Below, piece by piece: positions 61,001 through 64,000 of a stretch of DNA of 64,000 nucleotides. The number at the start of each line of letters is the position of its first letter. The first letter of the stretch is position 1. The position numbers were made by a program, and so were the translations under genes. This stretch comes from Owenia fusiformis (Eukaryota > Annelida > Polychaeta > Sabellida > Oweniidae): positions 13,102,150 to 13,166,149 of the forward strand of contig CAIIXF020000002.1 in assembly GCA_903813345.2 (NCBI GenBank). Reading direction: 5' to 3'. The notes under the pieces were generated by a model, which saw only the letters and a list, made by a program, of their open reading frames with translations, was not told the DNA's origin and did no database searches.

Positions 61001-63761
61001 ACCGGCGGGAAATTTGAACTGATAATTTCAAATGAAATCTTCATCTTCGATCTTGAAAGTTGGAAAATGATATATCGGCGTTTATTTTTTACGTTCGTCA
61101 AGCTTTACTCTATTCTATTCATACACTACCTGACTGCGGTACCTCTAAATAACTTACCACACTGGTTTATCATTGGAATCTCCACGAACGCACCATAACA
61201 ACGAGAATTGCAGCTGATTAGTGTTTATTTTAATTTTAATTTTCTCACTACCAAAGCGAGGCTTTGACCTTTGACATTTTGGCGACGTTGATAGACAACA
61301 ATAATAACAAAACTGATGAATTAAAAAATGCAAAAAATGTTTACATGTTTGTAAGGAATTATCTGGCCTATGAGTTGATTACACATGGCTGACACTTGAA
61401 AAACAAACAGATTAACATGCAAAGTAAGCAATGTGGCAGGGATTAAAGTTGCTGATTGGATGTTTGTAAGGAGTTATCGGACCTATCACATGTATGAGTA
61501 GCTCACATGAAACTGACGCTTGAAAAACAAACAGATTAATATGCGAAGTAAGCGCGGGAAAGCAATGTGGCAGGGATTAAAGTTGCTGATTGGATGTTTG
61601 TAAGGAGTTACCGGACTTGACATGTATGAGTAGCTTACGTGAAACTGACACTTTAAAACCAAACAGATTAGCATGCAATATACGCGCGGGGAATAACAGA
61701 ATTATACACGGTCAACTAACCACCCATAAAAACACAGACCGGTCAAGGCATTATCGGCGGTTAACCGGTTAACCGGTTAATACTTGACACCTCTACTCTG
61801 GAGTCATTCAATAAAAATGTTTTCTTTCTTGGGATTTATTTGCTAAATGATCTTGCTAACTTTTTATTTCCATGTATCCATGCAGGGCTGCCAAGGATGG
61901 TCTTGAGGTGACATTAATGGAGCGGCTATTAGAGATGTATGGAGACACCATCATGAATATGCTGACTGTACAGTACAGAATGAACCACAAAATCATGGAC
62001 TGGTCCTCCAAGGCATTGTACAAAGGCAAACTAGTGGCCCATGACAGTGTCAGTAAACATCTGTTAAGGTGACTATATAAAAGAAGTGTGTATTTTCAAT
62101 GTACCTGCTTGTTTATTGATAGATGTGCAAATGTCTAGGTCTTTTCCTAATCCCAAAACAACTTTTGTGTATTTTTTTCGATTTGAAGGAAGTGTAGGAA
62201 GGTTTGCATCTAGACTATCAGACTAAACACAAACCTGTGGCCCACAATATTCTTAAAAGACAGATGGTCCGGGAGGCCACATTGACTAGTACATATATGT
62301 AATGTGGTTTAAAATTGAACTTTATTTTGGCCAAGCACTAAATTTTAAAATGACTGTAACTTTTTCACATTTGAGAGTTGAACCATGATACTTGGCAAAT
62401 CAATATAACTTTGGATAAGCTTTAAAATGATAAATGACACATACTATGACGACACTGGTATATGTCTGCCTGGGGGGGGGCATACTTTCGGGACACCCTG
62501 TATATCATAAAAATAATATTACATTTCATGCATTTACCTGACATATATTTGCTATAGAGATCTGCCAGATATGGAGGATAATGAAGACACATGTACTCCC
62601 CTTCTACTGATAGACACTGTAGGATGCCATATGTATGAACTGGAGGCCAGTGAAGAGGCCTCTAAAGCTAACACAGGTATTCACTGACCTGCTTCATAGT
62701 CTCCATTGTAGTCTTTATATCTTGATCCACTGTCACCATAGTATGTTGAGACAATATCTTTTTATCATGTTCAGGCCATACCCGCTATTGCCTTCAAAAT
62801 GGCCATATTTTTCATAAGAAACGTAATTTTTGATAATTAGATACCATTAATAGGACTTGGTCCAAATTTTATGAGGCTAATGTCCAATCTGCAAGACATC
62901 TGCATCTGCTCGAGAAGGAATTCTGAACATGACAGCTCAATTTAAAATGGCCACCATTTTTTATGTAAAAGATTTAATCTTGAACGACTCAAATACTATT
63001 CTAGTTGACAGATTTTGTTCAAATTTTATATGCTGTTGCCCTGGAGACATAGCCATTTGAGTAGTACAGTACCCGTGGGACTCTTTATTTAAAGTTCATG
63101 TATTTAGTGTGCACATCGTGGAATGTAAATCTCATTTTATACAGGTGAAGTCGACTTAGTCCAAGTGCATGTTGAATGTCTCATAGCAAGTGGATTAAAG
63201 CCCCAAGATATTGCAGTCATTTCCCCATACAACCTCCAGGTGGAGCTACTGAGGTTGCGTTTATCTCAGAGGTACCATAAGCTTGAGATCAAATCTGTGG
63301 ATGGCTTCCAAGGTCGAGAAAAAGAGGCGGTTATAATATCTCTGGTCAGATCCAATGACAAAGGTAAAAAAAACTTTCTCAGTTAATGCTTTTTTAAGTA
63401 AATTATTATTTTTTATCAATGAATAAAGTGCCTGGTGTTAAGTCTTTCTTTAGATTTGAACTATTTTCCAAGATACTGTACTTTTCATTTTAAACCATGA
63501 ACTTTATATAAAATACAGTCAATACAGGTTAAGTAATTTCTGGACATATATATACATAATATATATATTTTTGGAATTTTTCAGGGGAAGTTGGATTCCT
63601 GGCTGAAAAACGTCGAATCAATGTTGCAATAACGAGAGCAAGGCGCCATCTAGCATTGATTTGTGACAGTGAGACTGTGGGACATGATGAATTTCTAGCA
63701 TCTTTAGTGGAATACATGAATGAACATGGTGATATTAGGACACCATATCATTATACAGAAG
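55047..63761 (+). CDS. IGHMBP2: IGHMBP2 (SMUBP-2) helicase, 12 exons, 3' end outside window
   Basis: Exons 55047-55132, 55530-55693, 56149-56329, 56559-56662, 56942-57102, 59071-59271, 59642-59866, 60070-60167, 61886-62068, 62558-62676, 63145-63363, 63585-63761, all GT-AG and phase-consistent (639 residues so far). Start [20 protein letters not shown] matches the family N-terminus; the TTCAG acceptor at 54999 implies an upstream UTR exon. Superfamily 1B helicase motifs: GPPGTGKT at 209-216, DECSQ 370-374, GDHQQLPPT 394-402, QYRM 436-439, [11 protein letters not shown] 558-568, NVAITRAR 593-600. The N-terminal beta-barrel spans roughly residues 30-130. IGHMBP2 is an ATP-dependent 5'-3' RNA/DNA helicase linked to ribosomes and tRNA; human mutations cause SMARD1. 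The last donor at 63762 leads out of the window, where the R3H and AN1 zinc-finger parts are expected. Confidence 0.96.
55781..56124. repeat. Three ~118-bp tandem units in IGHMBP2 intron 2
   Basis: Units start at 55781, 55901 and 56019 with 'gaatgtgcccaactcggtag'. Nearly identical, so recent. The array ends close to the exon 3 acceptor (56148). Confidence 0.9.
57213..57480 (+). mobile_element. MITE of the GATGCGAGTAG family, shortened copy
   Basis: Lies in IGHMBP2 intron 5; starts 'gatgcaagtagaaacaatct' and ends 'acttacatctgga'. It lacks part of the interior of the 57780-58212 copy. Confidence 0.7.
57780..58212 (+). mobile_element. MITE of the GATGCGAGTAG family, fuller copy
   Basis: Ends GATGCGAGTAG and CTACTCGCATC. 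Same family as 27622-28052 and 57213-57480; located in IGHMBP2 intron 5. Confidence 0.75.
59448..59632. repeat. 59-bp tandem repeat abutting IGHMBP2 exon 7
   Basis: Three full units plus a part of 'tgagtttttattatgcactg' and 'caagcacacactacaacc'. The last partial unit merges into the polypyrimidine tract of the exon 7 acceptor (59641). Confidence 0.9.
60932..61795. mobile_element. hAT-type MITE in IGHMBP2 intron 8
   Basis: Ends TAGTGGTGTCAATTAACTGC and the inverse of TAGAGGTGTCAAGTATTAAC, with AACCGGTTAACCGG runs inside each end. Perfect 8-bp target duplication CTCTGGAG (60924-60931, 61796-61803), as for hAT elements. A ~130-bp block containing 'gcaatgtggcagggattaaa' is duplicated internally. 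864 bp, no transposase. Confidence 0.88.
62490..62504. repeat. Lone mariner-type end
   Basis: 'cgggacaccctgta' is the right end of a Tc1/mariner-type MITE. No matching left end was found in intron 9. Confidence 0.4.
62800..63060. repeat. Dispersed repeat in IGHMBP2 intron 10
   Basis: Shares 'caatttaaaatggccacca', 'ttgttcaaattttatatgctg' type phrases with 28580-28930 and 30420-30800. Confidence 0.6.
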
Positions 63762-64000
63762 GTAGGGATGTACAGAGATGAATATAAGATACACAATGGG
63801 CTAAATACACTCAAGGAGCTAACAACAAATCAGGAATTGGATCAACTATGACTGTTTGATGGTCACAGATTCCCACAAATGAGTGATATATATGTAGATC
63901 TCATACTTGAGTGTGTTTGGGGTAGATATCAACCAGGAATATATATCATATCTGAGGAGCGGGCAGGATATATTGTATATGTCCCGCTCCAGGCAAAACG

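Overview
The window is AT-rich eukaryotic DNA with short exons, GT-AG introns and a dense load of short inverted-repeat transposons (MITEs). Intact metazoan genes (SPATA4, GEMIN8, a zona-pellucida-domain protein, IGHMBP2), a Polinton relic and many small non-autonomous DNA elements point to a marine invertebrate animal, perhaps an invertebrate deuterostome or a lophotrochozoan. The species cannot be fixed from sequence alone. No bacterial operon, CRISPR array or rRNA gene was seen.

Layout. 1-13.3 kb: mostly repeats (MULE-like MITEs with 9-bp target duplications, foldback elements, a 47-bp satellite, mariner relics), plus one convincing minus-strand exon (5521-5634) starting a Gln/Glu-rich protein that is not recognised. 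13.7-19.0 kb: a complete six-exon SPATA4 gene on the minus strand; one intron holds a 2.1-kb foldback element with ~0.5-kb arms and another a tRNA-derived SINE. 19.3-25 kb: a run of four long inverted-repeat elements, no gene. 26.9-29.7 kb: a complete three-coding-exon GEMIN8 gene on the plus strand. 32.9-36.1 kb: a 3.23-kb Polinton (Maverick) relic with ~230-bp terminal inverted repeats and a perfect 6-bp target duplication. 38.0-38.6 kb: an intronless 212-residue ORF of unknown function. 42.0-48.1 kb: a minus-strand ZP-domain type I membrane protein gene whose second coding exon exists in two alternative tiny versions. 48.2-54.9 kb: repeats only. 55.0 kb to the end: twelve exons of IGHMBP2 on the plus strand, running off the right edge before the R3H and AN1 parts.

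The genes do not form an obvious pathway: GEMIN8 works in the SMN complex (snRNP assembly), IGHMBP2 is a ribosome-associated superfamily 1 helicase, SPATA4 is a CH-domain protein linked to testis and cilia, and the ZP protein is an extracellular matrix or membrane protein. The most interesting observation is the pair of mutually exclusive microexons (25 and 28 nt, 43 nt apart) in the ZP gene, where phase arithmetic and spacing both force the choice of exactly one.
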